From Spirochaetota bacterium (GTDB taxonomy: Bacteria > Spirochaetota > UBA4802 > JAGODF01): 32,284 nt of DNA. Made by a program: the position numbers and the translations under genes. A model generated the notes under the pieces. The model did not search any database. It was not told the DNA's origin and was given only the letters and a program-made list of their open reading frames with translations. Shown here piece after piece: positions 7,753 through 15,571 of the stretch. The stretch covers positions 1 through 32,284 of the forward strand of contig JAGODF010000005.1 of assembly GCA_017998375.1 (NCBI GenBank), in the 5' to 3' direction. Position 1 is the first letter of the stretch; the number at the start of each line of letters is the position of its first letter.

Positions 7753-9131
7753 GAACCAAAGCAAGAATACTGAATCATTTCCTTGTGGTTGCCTGTATCA
7801 CGGCATCGCTTATCGCCGTTCAATGCGCCAGATCGAGACGCATTTCGGCGCTCATGAATGAAGGGGATGCCCACTTCGACGCGGGGCGGTATGAACAGGC
7901 GCTGGCGTCGTACAATAAGGCGGTAGAATCGGACCCCGAAAACAAGAAGGCGATGGCAAAACAGGACGAGGCTAGAAACAGGCTCCGCGAGTGGGCTGTT
8001 TCCATCGCACTGGAAGCTAAAAGATCGGAAGACTCCGGTTTTCCCGCAACCGCGTCAATCCTGTATAAGAAATCATCGATAATTACCGGCGATACCGAGC
8101 ACAAGTCCAAATCCCAGTCGCTCTGGGAAGCGGTAAGGAATCAGCTGGCCTTCAAGGTGGATTTCAAGGCAAGAAGGGGAAGCGTTCTTGAAGATATCAA
8201 TCTATTTTATTTTAATAACCGTTTTGATCAAGCCGTTTCGAGGCTGCCGGGAAATCCCTGGATAGCGGTGAGCAGGAATTCCGCCGCTCCCCATGTCACC
8301 TTCGCCGTCGAGCTCGGGAGACCCGTCACGGCCAGGAAACAGGAGGTGATCAACAGGAGCACAAGGTATGTTTCCGGAACATCCGAGGTCCCCAACGAGA
8401 GATACGGAGCCCTCCAGGGCCAGCTTGACCAGGAAAAGAAAGCCTATGCCGACAGCAAGTGGGAGGAGGACAAGTACCAGAAGGAAGTCTCATACTTCTA
8501 TGCGCAATCCCTGCAGACCGGGCCCGGCGGTAAGAAAAATCCGTACGTCGAGGAGAAGTACAGGGAATCATTGAGAAATCTCGGCTACATCCGGGAGAGG
8601 CGCAACAGCATGCAGAACAATATAAACAGCCTCGGATACCAGCTTGCGAATACGCCCCGGACATCGAGGATCAACCAGTACAGCAACTACGCCTATGCTG
8701 ACACGAATCACACCATCAGCGTTTCGGCACCAGTTCAGATCGTCGCGCATCGCGATGGAATGTCGTATAATTATTTCATCGACAGGCTGGTCATCGAGCA
8801 CAGCGATTGTACCCATCCGGCACATCCCGTTGCCGGCATTAATGAAGATCCGCTTGTTCTTCCCGATGAAGAAGCGATCGGGGATGAACTCATAAACGAC
8901 GTGATAACCAGAACGAAGAGCGCGATGTCCAGGGAATTCTTAAAGCATCAGGAGCAGATCCGAAACAAGGCGAACGGTGAAATATCACCGGAGAAAAAAA
9001 TGGAATCTCTCATTGCCTGCGCGATGCTCGATCCGCAGAGCATAGAGGATGCGGAGTGGCAGCCAATCATAAGCCAGCTTGTTGTAAAAGTGGGCAATGG
9101 GGGAACTCTCGGCCCCGAACTCCTGAAGTGA
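7749..9131 (+). CDS. Envelope-anchored TPR protein of unknown function
   Basis: 460 aa from the GTG at 7749, which overlaps the stop of the WD40 remnant (GTGA) and has a G-rich stretch just upstream. An ATG at 7719 is possible but lacks a ribosome site. Residues 1-28 form a hydrophobic signal ending in IAVQC, a poor lipobox (Gln at -1), so lipidation is uncertain. Residues about 35-75 form a TPR pair (GDAHFDAGRYEQALASYNKAVESDPEN). The middle contains a conserved-looking beta region and a Gln/Lys/Glu-rich helical stretch (about 205-310). The C-terminal 150 residues resemble no family I can name. The reading frame is long and uniform. A structural or envelope role is inferred only from the signal and the TPR. 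Confidence 0.8.
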   Translation: MRTKARILNHFLVVACITASLIAVQCARSRRISALMNEGDAHFDAGRYEQALASYNKAVESDPENKKAMAKQDEARNRLREWAVSIALEAKRSEDSGFPATASILYKKSSIITGDTEHKSKSQSLWEAVRNQLAFKVDFKARRGSVLEDINLFYFNNRFDQAVSRLPGNPWIAVSRNSAAPHVTFAVELGRPVTARKQEVINRSTRYVSGTSEVPNERYGALQGQLDQEKKAYADSKWEEDKYQKEVSYFYAQSLQTGPGGKKNPYVEEKYRESLRNLGYIRERRNSMQNNINSLGYQLANTPRTSRINQYSNYAYADTNHTISVSAPVQIVAHRDGMSYNYFIDRLVIEHSDCTHPAHPVAGINEDPLVLPDEEAIGDELINDVITRTKSAMSREFLKHQEQIRNKANGEISPEKKMESLIACAMLDPQSIEDAEWQPIISQLVVKVGNGGTLGPELLK

Positions 9132-9202
9132 GGCATTCCATTGTTCACAACGATCGATGCGTCATGGAGCGGGATAAATGCAGGGAATTAATCGGCTGCG
9201 CT

Positions 9203-9214
9203 CTGTTCGAACAG
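9203..9214. repeat. 12-bp perfect palindrome between convergent genes
   Basis: CTGTTCGAACAG is a perfect inverted repeat located between the TPR gene stop (9131) and the end of the WD40 gene (9227). It could be a DNA-binding site or a chance palindrome. It has no T-tract and no long stem, so it is not a convincing terminator. Confidence 0.3.
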
Positions 9215-9226
9215 TAGATTATTCCA

Positions 9227-10183
9227 TTATTCATCCGTCTGTCGGAATATGCTCACGACGCGCAGAAGGCTGCCGTCGGATTTCCATACATACAGCTTTC
9301 CGGAATAGGTCCCGGCGGCCAGGTATTTACCGTCGGGGCTGAAGGCGCCACCCATCACGGAATCATGCCCGTGCCGCACCTTGAAGTTCCTCAGGAGCTT
9401 TCCTTCCAGGTTGAAGAGCCTGACTTCTCCGGCGGCCGCCACGAGTATCGAGTTGCCGGGGCCGGCTTTAATGTCGTGTATTTCTCCCGTCCCTGCGATT
9501 ATTTCACGGAAGGACGATCCATCGCTATTCCTTACCATCAGCCTACCATCTCCCGTGCTGATAACGATGGCTTTACCGTCGGAGACGTAACAGACTTTCC
9601 TGACGGATGTTCCGATGCCGGAGTATGAATTGATTAACTTTCCTCGCGCATCGTGGACCGTGAAAACGTCCGGCTCGATAACCATCGCGACACAATCGCC
9701 GTCGGGCGACAAGGCCGCGTCGGCGATAGTTTTACCGCCCGCGGGGAATCGGCACACAAGTGAGTTCTTCTTGTTCCAGAGGCAGACCGATTGGGGGGTC
9801 GCTGTGGCCGTCAGCGCCCCTCCCCTGCTGAAAGAGATCCTGATCACGCCATCGCACTCGCCACCCTGAGGATCTTTGATCGTTTTTATTATGCTGCCGC
9901 TTGGCTTGCGAAAGATGATCCTTCCGTCAGATAGACCAGTAACGATAGAACCGCCTTTCGAGAAGGTGACACATCCGGTCATTGTCGTGTCATGGCTGAC
10001 GACTCTGTGTGTTTTCCCGAGATTGTCCGACAGCATGAAATCGCTGGTTCCCGCGAGGAACGCGATACTCTTTCCATCGGGACTGAAGGCGATGCTCCGG
10101 ATCTCGTTGTAATCATTTCCCGGCAGGGTGCCCGATAATGCCGCGGATAGTACAACCGTGGTTACTATTACTTTTATTTTCAT
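9227..10183 (-). CDS. Secreted WD40 beta-propeller protein
   Basis: 318 aa from the ATG at 10183, which begins a signal peptide (MKIKVIVTTVVLSAALSGTLPG). AGGGA lies about 10 bases upstream. The frame stays open upstream to 10489, but that extension has no signal and odd composition. The mature protein contains about seven WD40/propeller blades, each with an SPDG-type turn and a hydrophobic strand: IRSIAFSPDGKSIAFLAG near the start, ALSPDGDCVAM in the middle, and GAFSPDGKYLAAGTYSGKLYVWKSDG near the end. This count is consistent with a closed seven-bladed propeller. Such proteins are binding scaffolds; no catalytic motif is seen. It is related to the truncated WD40 gene at 7438-7752. Confidence 0.85.
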   Translation of the reverse strand: MKIKVIVTTVVLSAALSGTLPGNDYNEIRSIAFSPDGKSIAFLAGTSDFMLSDNLGKTHRVVSHDTTMTGCVTFSKGGSIVTGLSDGRIIFRKPSGSIIKTIKDPQGGECDGVIRISFSRGGALTATATPQSVCLWNKKNSLVCRFPAGGKTIADAALSPDGDCVAMVIEPDVFTVHDARGKLINSYSGIGTSVRKVCYVSDGKAIVISTGDGRLMVRNSDGSSFREIIAGTGEIHDIKAGPGNSILVAAAGEVRLFNLEGKLLRNFKVRHGHDSVMGGAFSPDGKYLAAGTYSGKLYVWKSDGSLLRVVSIFRQTDE

Positions 10184-10522
10184 CCCGACTAATTCCCTGA
10201 AATCGATGATCGTTTGACAATTAAATACAACCATAGATTCAGTGGTTGATGATGCATGTGTCAATGAATTATTAATCATCCGCGCCACGGGCACGTTCGT
10301 CCTGCGCGAGACACGCCTCCTTGAGGGCGCCCTGTCAGCCGCGCCGGTCGCCGCCATCGCGCTCGTCTTCCCGACTCGCTCTATTTGCACAAGCGCTATG
10401 CCGTATGGAAAGCGATGTGCGCTTCCACAACGCCGGGCACCCATCTGCGCGATGCTTCCGAACCATGTATCGAGCCCCGTGAAACTCACAAAAATCGTTA
10501 CTTTACCGAAATGAAATTATAA

Positions 10523-10551
10523 TTGACTTTCTTCAACTGTTTCGCATAATA
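10523..10551 (+). promoter_or_regulatory. Putative sigma70-type promoter
   Basis: TTGACT, a 17-base spacer, then ATAATA (or CATAAT with 16). It points toward dispersed repeat copy A and the small secreted protein gene at 10821. If used, its transcript would carry the repeat in a leader of about 260 bases. Confidence 0.4.
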
Positions 10552-10614
10552 TTTGAAACGTTCAGGATATATGTATTCATGGGGGCGCGAAAGCACCGCG
10601 ATTTTGGGCGGTTA

Positions 10615-10739
10615 AATTTATGGGGCCCCGTCAAGTGGCTTATTTTCGTAAATAGGCCTGTTATCCCGAAGTGCGCTTTGAATAAAAGCGCTCATGCAGG
10701 CAGGAGCCGCACTCTCGGGTGGGAGCAGCATCCCGGATA
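10615..10739 (+). repeat. Dispersed repeat, copy A
   Basis: One of three related elements of about 120 bp in this window (others at 11323 and 13802). It shares a 51-bp stretch (10626-10676) that is identical to copy C. After that the copies share a weaker tail with blocks resembling GGAACC and CTCCGGGAT. The first 62 bases align with no gaps in all three copies. There is no terminal inverted repeat and no transposase. Copy A lies upstream of the small secreted protein gene. Confidence 0.7.
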
Positions 10740-10820
10740 TTACTAGCAAATTATTTATTGTTTTTAATAAATAAATATTTTTTTTATTCTACAACTAAAA
10801 TAATTTTAAAGGTGAAGCAT

Positions 10821-11186
10821 GTGAATAAAAAATTATTTTCCATCTTACTGGTGACGGCAGTTTGCGCGGCTGTATGCATTTCCCTGATGAAAAATGAATC
10901 ATACTCCCAAGCCAACTGTGTTCGCGTTGATAAGAATTATGTTCACACACATTTCGGCCAGGCAGAACAGTTATGGTTAACGAATGTATGCAATCGGCCC
11001 ATTTTAATAACAACTCGTTTTAGCTCTAACATGTGTTGTAGTGTTTCTGGCTACTCGGGGTCCCTAATGACTCACTACCTTATCCCCAATGAAAGAAGGC
11101 ATTTTGTCCATGTACAAAAATCTATCGGTTGTGGACCACAGCAAAGATGCCAATATAATTACAATTATACAGTACAAATGCGATAG
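10821..11186 (+). CDS. Small secreted cysteine-containing protein, unrecognised
   Basis: 121 aa from the GTG at 10821, which has AAGGTG seven bases upstream. The upstream ATG at 10719 would add 34 residues in front of the signal peptide and reads through repeat copy A. Residues 1-30 are a signal peptide (VNKKLFSILLVTAVCAAVCIS). The mature part of about 90 residues has six cysteines, including a C-C pair (SSNMCCSVSG) and a C-G-P-Q-Q-R-C segment, with many aromatic residues and a YNYNY stretch near the end. It looks like a small disulfide-stabilised beta domain. I recognise no family. A decayed duplicate of its 5' end lies 50 bp downstream (11236-11315), so this gene has been tandemly duplicated at least once. 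Confidence 0.65.
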   Translation: MNKKLFSILLVTAVCAAVCISLMKNESYSQANCVRVDKNYVHTHFGQAEQLWLTNVCNRPILITTRFSSNMCCSVSGYSGSLMTHYLIPNERRHFVHVQKSIGCGPQQRCQYNYNYTVQMR

Positions 11187-11235
11187 TTAAAGCCATATTG
11201 CTAAATTTTTCTTATTCTCAAGTAAAGAGGCAGTT

Positions 11236-11315
11236 ATTAATAAATAAATTTTTTCCATCTTATCGGTAACCGCTATTTGCATGACTATATTCATTTCCTT
11301 GAGGAAAAATGAATC
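11236..11315 (+). pseudogene. Decayed duplicate of the 5' end of the gene at 10821
   Basis: This stretch aligns with 10821-10904 almost without gaps. Both share blocks such as TTTTCCATCTTA and GAAAAATGAATC, and both encode a signal-peptide-like segment (FSILSVTAICMTIFISL here). The start codon is lost and a TAA follows two codons later. The same phase then stays open through repeat copy B to a TGA at 11443-11445, so the duplicate runs directly into the repeat. Confidence 0.7.
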
Positions 11316-11322
11316 GCGCTTT

Positions 11323-11442
11323 AATTTCAAGGGCTCCGGCCAAGGGGCTTTTTTCGGGGCCAGCGCTGTTTTCACGAAGTGCGCTTCTTATAACAGAGCT
11401 TATTTCAGCAGGAACCTCGATCCGGGATTGGAGCATCTTCCT
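11323..11442 (+). repeat. Dispersed repeat, copy B (most diverged)
   Basis: Related to copies A and C. The first 62 bases align without gaps, from AATTTCAAG to AAGTGCGC, and there is similarity in the tail (AACAGAGC, GGAACC, CCGGGAT). It is directly fused to the decayed signal-peptide duplicate and lies in the leader region of the large lipoprotein gene. Confidence 0.6.
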
Positions 11443-11527
11443 TGATGTTTAGTTTAATCAATTGAATTGAATGAGTTGGGAAGATTCATTCATTGCTGTG
11501 ATTATCCCAAGTGTGAGGACACAACAC

Positions 11528-13597
11528 ATGAAAAACCATGCCACCATCTTCCGCCGCATCATGAGGTTAACCGCCCTTCTGCTCGTTCCCGGGCTCTTCG
11601 CCTTTACCGCCTGCTTCGAGGACGGAGGCGGCAACGACACCAATCCCGAGTCGTATAATTCCTCACTTTTCGTGAGTAAAAGCGAAATCGGCCCCGGCGC
11701 GGAGTGCGCCAACGGGGGCGTCAGGATCGACATGGGGTTCGACGTGAACCGGAACAATGTCCTTGATCCGGAGGAGGTCACCAACACCGAGTATGTCTGC
11801 CACGGTGAGGACGCCTCCTCCCATCCTTTTGTGGTGTACACCTGGCCCACGCCGAACGAAACCGACGTGACCAGGAGCGCGAAGGTGAGCGTGGTCTTCA
11901 ATACGGAGATGGACCCCGCCACGGTGACGGAAAGCACCCTGACCGTGTCAGACGAGTACGGCGACCCCGTGAGCGGCACCGTGGAGTACAATGATATTAC
12001 CGCCGTCTTCACGCCGGACAACCGCCTTGCGCCAGGCATGAAGTACACCGTGACAGCCTTCCCTGCCATGGAAAACGTCATGGGGACCGCATTGGGATAC
12101 GAGCACAAGGTGTTCTTCCATACTTTCGATAAATACACCGTGGCCTACCACGCAAATGGCGCCACTGAAGGGACAGTCCCCGCTGAGGCGTACTACGCCG
12201 ACGGAAGCGGCGTGAACGTCGCCGGGAACACCGGCAGTCTAGCGAAGACCGGCTCACCCTTCATGGGATGGTGCACCGCTTCCGACGGCACAGGGACCTG
12301 CTATGATGGTGGCGAACCCATCACCATCAGCTCCGCCGACGTGGACCTCTACGCCCGCTGGGGGCACTCCATCTCGTTCAACAAAAATGACGACGGCGCC
12401 ACGGGCACCATGGACCCGCAAACGATGGCCACCGGTGCCAAAGAAAACCTGAGCGCCTGTACTTTTACCAAGCCGGGCTGGCATTTCACCGGATGGTCCA
12501 CCACGCCGGGCGGTGAGGTGGAGTACGAGGACGGGGCGGAGTTCAGCATGGGAACTGGGAACGTAGTGCTGTATGCGAAGTGGATTGATGATCCCTTCAC
12601 TTTATTCACCACTCCTGGGCAGCAGGTCACCATAACCGTGGGCACTGTTCAATTTAAGATGAGATATGCCAACAACCAGGCGAGCATCATCTTTCCTTTT
12701 TCGCCAAATATTGAAACGCCTGTCGACGGTAACCCGGCAACATTGACGAGAAAGTTTTTCATGAGCGAAACGCAGGTGACCAACGCTCTCATGGCTGAGG
12801 TACTGCAGTGGGCGTATGACAACGGTAAATTCAGTACAACAGTAGGCGACCACAACGGCCTTGACAGCACAACGGCAAAATATGGCGCCCAGCAGCTTCT
12901 TGATCTTGATGATTCTTATATGAAAATCAATTATTCAGCAGGCAGTTTCACGGTAGATTCCGGGTTTGAAGACCACCCGGTGGTGAGTGTAACTTGGTAC
13001 GGAGCCATCATGTTCTGCAACTGGCTGACCGAGATGCGTGACGGGAACACAACAAATGTGGTGTACACCGGTATTGACACAACATGGGTCGACACAGAGA
13101 CAGTTGAAAACGCCGACAGAAACGGATATCGTCTGCCCTCGAGCCAGGAGTGGGAATACTCGGCAAGGTATATTGGTACAACCCTGCCGATAGGAGGCAA
13201 TCTTTCCACTGAGTATGTAGCGCAGGGTGTAAATTCAGGACATGCGACCCTGACAGCGGGGTACTACTGGACGCCTGCGGATTACGCGAGCGGAGCGATA
13301 AGAGACTATAATAACGTGACAGATACCAGAGCTGTAGCTTGGTACTCAGGAGACCCTGACATGGGTGGAAGTGACACACTGATGCCGGTAGCGCAGAAAA
13401 CAGCGAACCATCTTGGTCTCTACGACATGAGCGGCAATGTCTGGGAGTGGTGCTTTGATTTGATCGGTTCTTGCCGCGTGTATCGGGGCGGCAGCTGGAA
13501 CAACACTGCCATCCCCATGCAGGTTGGTTACTTGTTCTACAACCCCCCGTCTAGCGAGTACATCGTCATAGGCTTCCGCTTTGCGAGGACTCAGTAA
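11528..13597 (+). CDS. Large lipoprotein with Ig-like, InlB-type repeat and formylglycine-generating-enzyme-like domains
   Basis: 689 aa from the ATG at 11528 (GAGG 9 bases upstream); the frame is open from 11471. The lipobox is F-T-A-C at Cys29. Domains in order: a DUF7151-like Asp/Asn-rich module (about 45-90; GFDVNRNNVLDPEEV), a bacterial Ig-like Big_5/SbsA-type domain (about 92-188), and two InlB/Listeria-Bacteroides repeats (about 190-275 and 276-345; FTGWSTTPGG and LYAKW). A sulfatase-modifying-factor (FGE) fold follows (about 365-689; YRLPSSQEWEYSARY, MSGNVWEWCFD, YRGGSW, GFRFART). The C-terminal FGE cysteine pair is missing: nothing between YRGGSW and GFRFART is Cys. So this domain is probably a binding module, as in many surface proteins. 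It is likely displayed on the outer surface. A strong terminator follows. Confidence 0.88.
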   Translation: MKNHATIFRRIMRLTALLLVPGLFAFTACFEDGGGNDTNPESYNSSLFVSKSEIGPGAECANGGVRIDMGFDVNRNNVLDPEEVTNTEYVCHGEDASSHPFVVYTWPTPNETDVTRSAKVSVVFNTEMDPATVTESTLTVSDEYGDPVSGTVEYNDITAVFTPDNRLAPGMKYTVTAFPAMENVMGTALGYEHKVFFHTFDKYTVAYHANGATEGTVPAEAYYADGSGVNVAGNTGSLAKTGSPFMGWCTASDGTGTCYDGGEPITISSADVDLYARWGHSISFNKNDDGATGTMDPQTMATGAKENLSACTFTKPGWHFTGWSTTPGGEVEYEDGAEFSMGTGNVVLYAKWIDDPFTLFTTPGQQVTITVGTVQFKMRYANNQASIIFPFSPNIETPVDGNPATLTRKFFMSETQVTNALMAEVLQWAYDNGKFSTTVGDHNGLDSTTAKYGAQQLLDLDDSYMKINYSAGSFTVDSGFEDHPVVSVTWYGAIMFCNWLTEMRDGNTTNVVYTGIDTTWVDTETVENADRNGYRLPSSQEWEYSARYIGTTLPIGGNLSTEYVAQGVNSGHATLTAGYYWTPADYASGAIRDYNNVTDTRAVAWYSGDPDMGGSDTLMPVAQKTANHLGLYDMSGNVWEWCFDLIGSCRVYRGGSWNNTAIPMQVGYLFYNPPSSEYIVIGFRFARTQ

Positions 13598-13640
13598 CCT
13601 TTTGGATTTTTAATTTTTTACCTTTTTTTCTTCGGGGAGT

Positions 13641-13672
13641 CCAGAGGGGTTTCCCCTCTGGATGATTTTTTT
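13641..13672 (+). terminator. Rho-independent terminator of the large lipoprotein gene
   Basis: A perfect 9-bp stem (CCAGAGGGG / CCCCTCTGG) with a TTT loop is followed after four bases by a run of seven Ts. It lies 43 bp after the stop codon of the lipoprotein gene. Confidence 0.9.
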
Positions 13673-13801
13673 GGAAAATGAACCATTGTGTATGAGATAA
13701 TAACAATACTCTTCAATTCGATGACAAAATCCTTCAACACGGATCATTTGAATTCATTCTGCATCAATAAAAAGGTGTTTTTCACGAAAATTGAGTTTTT
13801 A

Positions 13802-13925
13802 AATTTTAAGGTCCCCGTCAAGTGGCTTATTTTCGTAAATAGGCCTGTTATCCCGAAGTGCGCATTTCATAACGGAGCATGTGTCCGCGGGAACCGCGCT
13901 CCGGGATGGGGCAAATTTCCCGAAT
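13802..13925 (+). repeat. Dispersed repeat, copy C
   Basis: 51 bases (13813-13863) are identical to copy A, followed by a diverged tail (GGAGCATG, GGAACCGCGCTCCGGGAT). It lies between the large lipoprotein gene and the minus-strand DUF3592 gene and ends almost at that gene's stop codon. Confidence 0.75.
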
Positions 13926-13927
13926 CC

Positions 13928-14419
13928 TCATCGAAAGAACCGTACGATAGCGTAAATCAGTGATACCAGCGTCCAGACCGCCAGCCAGATGGCGCCGATG
14001 ACATAGAAAATCCAATGCAGCCAGTTCGCTTTTTCCAGAACCGCGTCGGCGGGACTATCCGGGTTGTAAAATACCACGACAGCGGTACCCGGCGAATATT
14101 TTTTCAGGATTGGCTCAAGATACCGCGGGCTTGATCTTTGATCGACGCTCAGGGACAACCGGTCGGATCTATATTTCTTTCCACCGACAGCGTATTCATA
14201 TTCAATGACGGGATAATACGATAACTTCGATTCCGCGGCTCCATCATTGCCGCGGAGACTTCTTTCAGTAGTGCTTTGAACCACTTTTGTGGCGATGACC
14301 TTTCCGGTTACACCGGGCCATCTTAGAATAGACTCCGCCTTTTTCTGGAAACAATAACCCAGCCCCAGCAAGCCGATTCCAATAACGATGCAAAGAAGAA
14401 AGATTTGTTTCCAGGTCAT
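13928..14419 (-). CDS. DUF3592 membrane protein
   Basis: 163 aa from the ATG at 14419 (AAAGGAG about 8-10 bases upstream). A frame extension to 14503 is unlikely. One TM helix lies at about 5-22 and a second at about 133-158. Between them is an extracytoplasmic beta domain with the DUF3592 signature: W-x-G-V-x-G-K-V, then YYPVIEYEYAVGGKKYRSD, and PGTAVVVFYNPDSPADAVLE. Function of the family is unknown; it is often a small membrane protein with a beta-barrel-like insert. Monocistronic. Confidence 0.85.
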   Translation of the reverse strand: MTWKQIFLLCIVIGIGLLGLGYCFQKKAESILRWPGVTGKVIATKVVQSTTERSLRGNDGAAESKLSYYPVIEYEYAVGGKKYRSDRLSLSVDQRSSPRYLEPILKKYSPGTAVVVFYNPDSPADAVLEKANWLHWIFYVIGAIWLAVWTLVSLIYAIVRFFR

Positions 14420-14834
14420 ATGTGTAACTCCTTTAATAAATTGGGAATCGCGTCCCCCCGCTGGACACCCTGTTTTGCATACACGGAAAGCGATGAATAT
14501 CATTCATCGTCAATTATACATATGATATTGATTTTCTTCATGCCTCTGATTATATTTCAAACAAATAATCATTATAAAAAAACCTTCCAAGTCAAGAGTA
14601 CTCCAAGGCAAGTCTAATAATACTTTTAATCCACTCCTCTGCAAGGATGCCGAGCCCGTTTAAGCACCATTCTTTCAAGTCACACAAGCTAAAAGTATTG
14701 ACAAACGTGTTGCTTGGTAATAGCCTATTGTGAACTTTACTGGCAAGAGGTTCATCCTCCCGGAGATGGTTCATGTCGCATAAAAACAGATTGTCCTTTA
14801 ATTACCTTTTTTTATCTGAGGATATAAAATAGTT
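14420..14834. other. AT-rich divergent spacer, possible gene remnant
   Basis: About 415 bases between the DUF3592 gene and mntA. A minus-strand frame of 60 codons (14592-14774) reads as a helical peptide with several Leu/Trp/Ile residues but has no clear ribosome site and matches nothing I know; it may be a gene fragment. On the plus strand TTGACA at 14698-14703 with TAGCCT after 17 bases is a weak promoter candidate for mntA. Confidence 0.35.
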
Positions 14835-15131
14835 ATGCCACTGAATATATCGATACCCCATGATGCAATCGCTGATTTTTGCGCAAGGAACCGAATCCGT
14901 CGGCTATCCTTTTTCGGATCGGTCACCCGCGATGATTACAGCCCTGAAAGCGATGTTGATGTACTTGTCGAATTCGAGCCAGAAGCGAAAGTAGGACTCC
15001 GTTTTTTCGAAATGGAAGAGGAGCTTTCCAGGCTTCTTGGACGCCCTGTCGATCTCAACACCCCCGGTTTTCTAAGCCCCCATTTCCGGGACCAAGTTAT
15101 CGCCGAAGCCGAGGTTGCCTATGTTGCCTGA
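14835..15131 (+). CDS. mntA: MntA-type nucleotidyltransferase antitoxin
   Basis: 98 aa. It carries the minimal nucleotidyltransferase signature G-S-x10-D-x-D (FFGSVTRDDYSPESDVDVLV; the Asp pair binds metal). A helical C-terminal half follows (LRFFEMEEELSRLLGRPVDL), the usual size and layout for MNT-domain antitoxins. In characterised HepT/MntA pairs this enzyme transfers AMP groups onto a tyrosine of the HEPN toxin and so silences it. The next gene overlaps it by 11 bases and is exactly such a toxin. A GAGG lies about 13 bases before the ATG, a rather long spacing. Confidence 0.9.
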   Translation: MPLNISIPHDAIADFCARNRIRRLSFFGSVTRDDYSPESDVDVLVEFEPEAKVGLRFFEMEEELSRLLGRPVDLNTPGFLSPHFRDQVIAEAEVAYVA

Positions 15132-15462
15132 AAAGGATCGTGTCCGACTCATGGATATGCGCGACCATGCTCGCGAGGCGCTCCAGTTCGTTACCGGGAA
15201 AAATCGGGAAGACCTCGATGAAAATCGCATGTTAAATTTATCCCTCGTCCGCCTCCTTGAGATAATTGGAGAAGCGTCTTCCCGCGTAACCGAATCCACG
15301 AAAAAGTCTCATCCCGAAATACCCTGGCAACAGATATCGGGATTACGCAACCGCCTCATCCACGGTTACAACCAGGTTGACCTCGATATACTCTGGAACA
15401 TCCTTCAAGATGATATTCCCGTTTTACTTGCAAACATTGAAAAAGTATTCCGATCAAGTTAA
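15121..15462 (+). CDS. hepT: HepT-type HEPN ribonuclease toxin
   Basis: 113 aa from the ATG at 15121, which has GAGG six bases upstream and overlaps the end of mntA by 11 bases. The C-terminal half contains R-N-R-L-I-H-G-Y, matching the RX4HXY motif: Arg and His are the HEPN RNase pair and the Tyr is the residue modified by MntA. The protein is all-helical (RDHAREALQFV, LVRLLEIIGEAS), as expected. In known pairs the toxin cleaves RNA (tRNA in one studied case). The module is complete and appears intact. It sits next to a structured inverted repeat (15532-15617) and is often carried on mobile or plastic DNA. Confidence 0.9.
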   Translation: MLPEKDRVRLMDMRDHAREALQFVTGKNREDLDENRMLNLSLVRLLEIIGEASSRVTESTKKSHPEIPWQQISGLRNRLIHGYNQVDLDILWNILQDDIPVLLANIEKVFRSS

Positions 15463-15571
15463 TACTCCGCGCCGGTTGCCGGCCCCGTCGAGGCCCCGCA
15501 TGAGCCACTGCCGCCGCATTTTCGTCAAAAAAGATAAGAGTACGATAAGCCAAGTCTTTTAGTACACTCAT
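15356..15571 (-). CDS. Doubtful small ORF starting inside the inverted repeat
   Basis: 71 codons from an ATG at 15571 that has a very good ribosome site (AAAGGAG, four bases upstream). The first 35 residues (MSVLKDLAYRTLIFFDENAAA and on) look plausible. The rest runs antisense through the end of hepT and is rich in Arg and Gly. It may be the 5' remnant of a gene truncated against hepT, or no gene. I list it because the ribosome site is strong and sits in the hairpin loop. Confidence 0.22.
   Translation of the reverse strand: MSVLKDLAYRTLIFFDENAAAVAHAGPRRGRQPARSINLIGILFQCLQVKREYHLEGCSRVYRGQPGCNRG

Noticed and set aside
10184-10489. N-terminal extension of the WD40 gene
   Set aside because: Would place about 100 odd residues before a clean signal peptide starting at 10183. 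More likely an open frame by chance.
13688-13963. 91-codon plus-strand ORF reading through repeat copy C
   Set aside because: It overlaps the end of the DUF3592 gene on the other strand and has no ribosome site. The similarity to copies A and B is due to the repeat.
14592-14774. 60-codon minus-strand ORF as a gene
   Set aside because: No ribosome site, no recognised domain, AT-rich spacer; kept only as a possible remnant.
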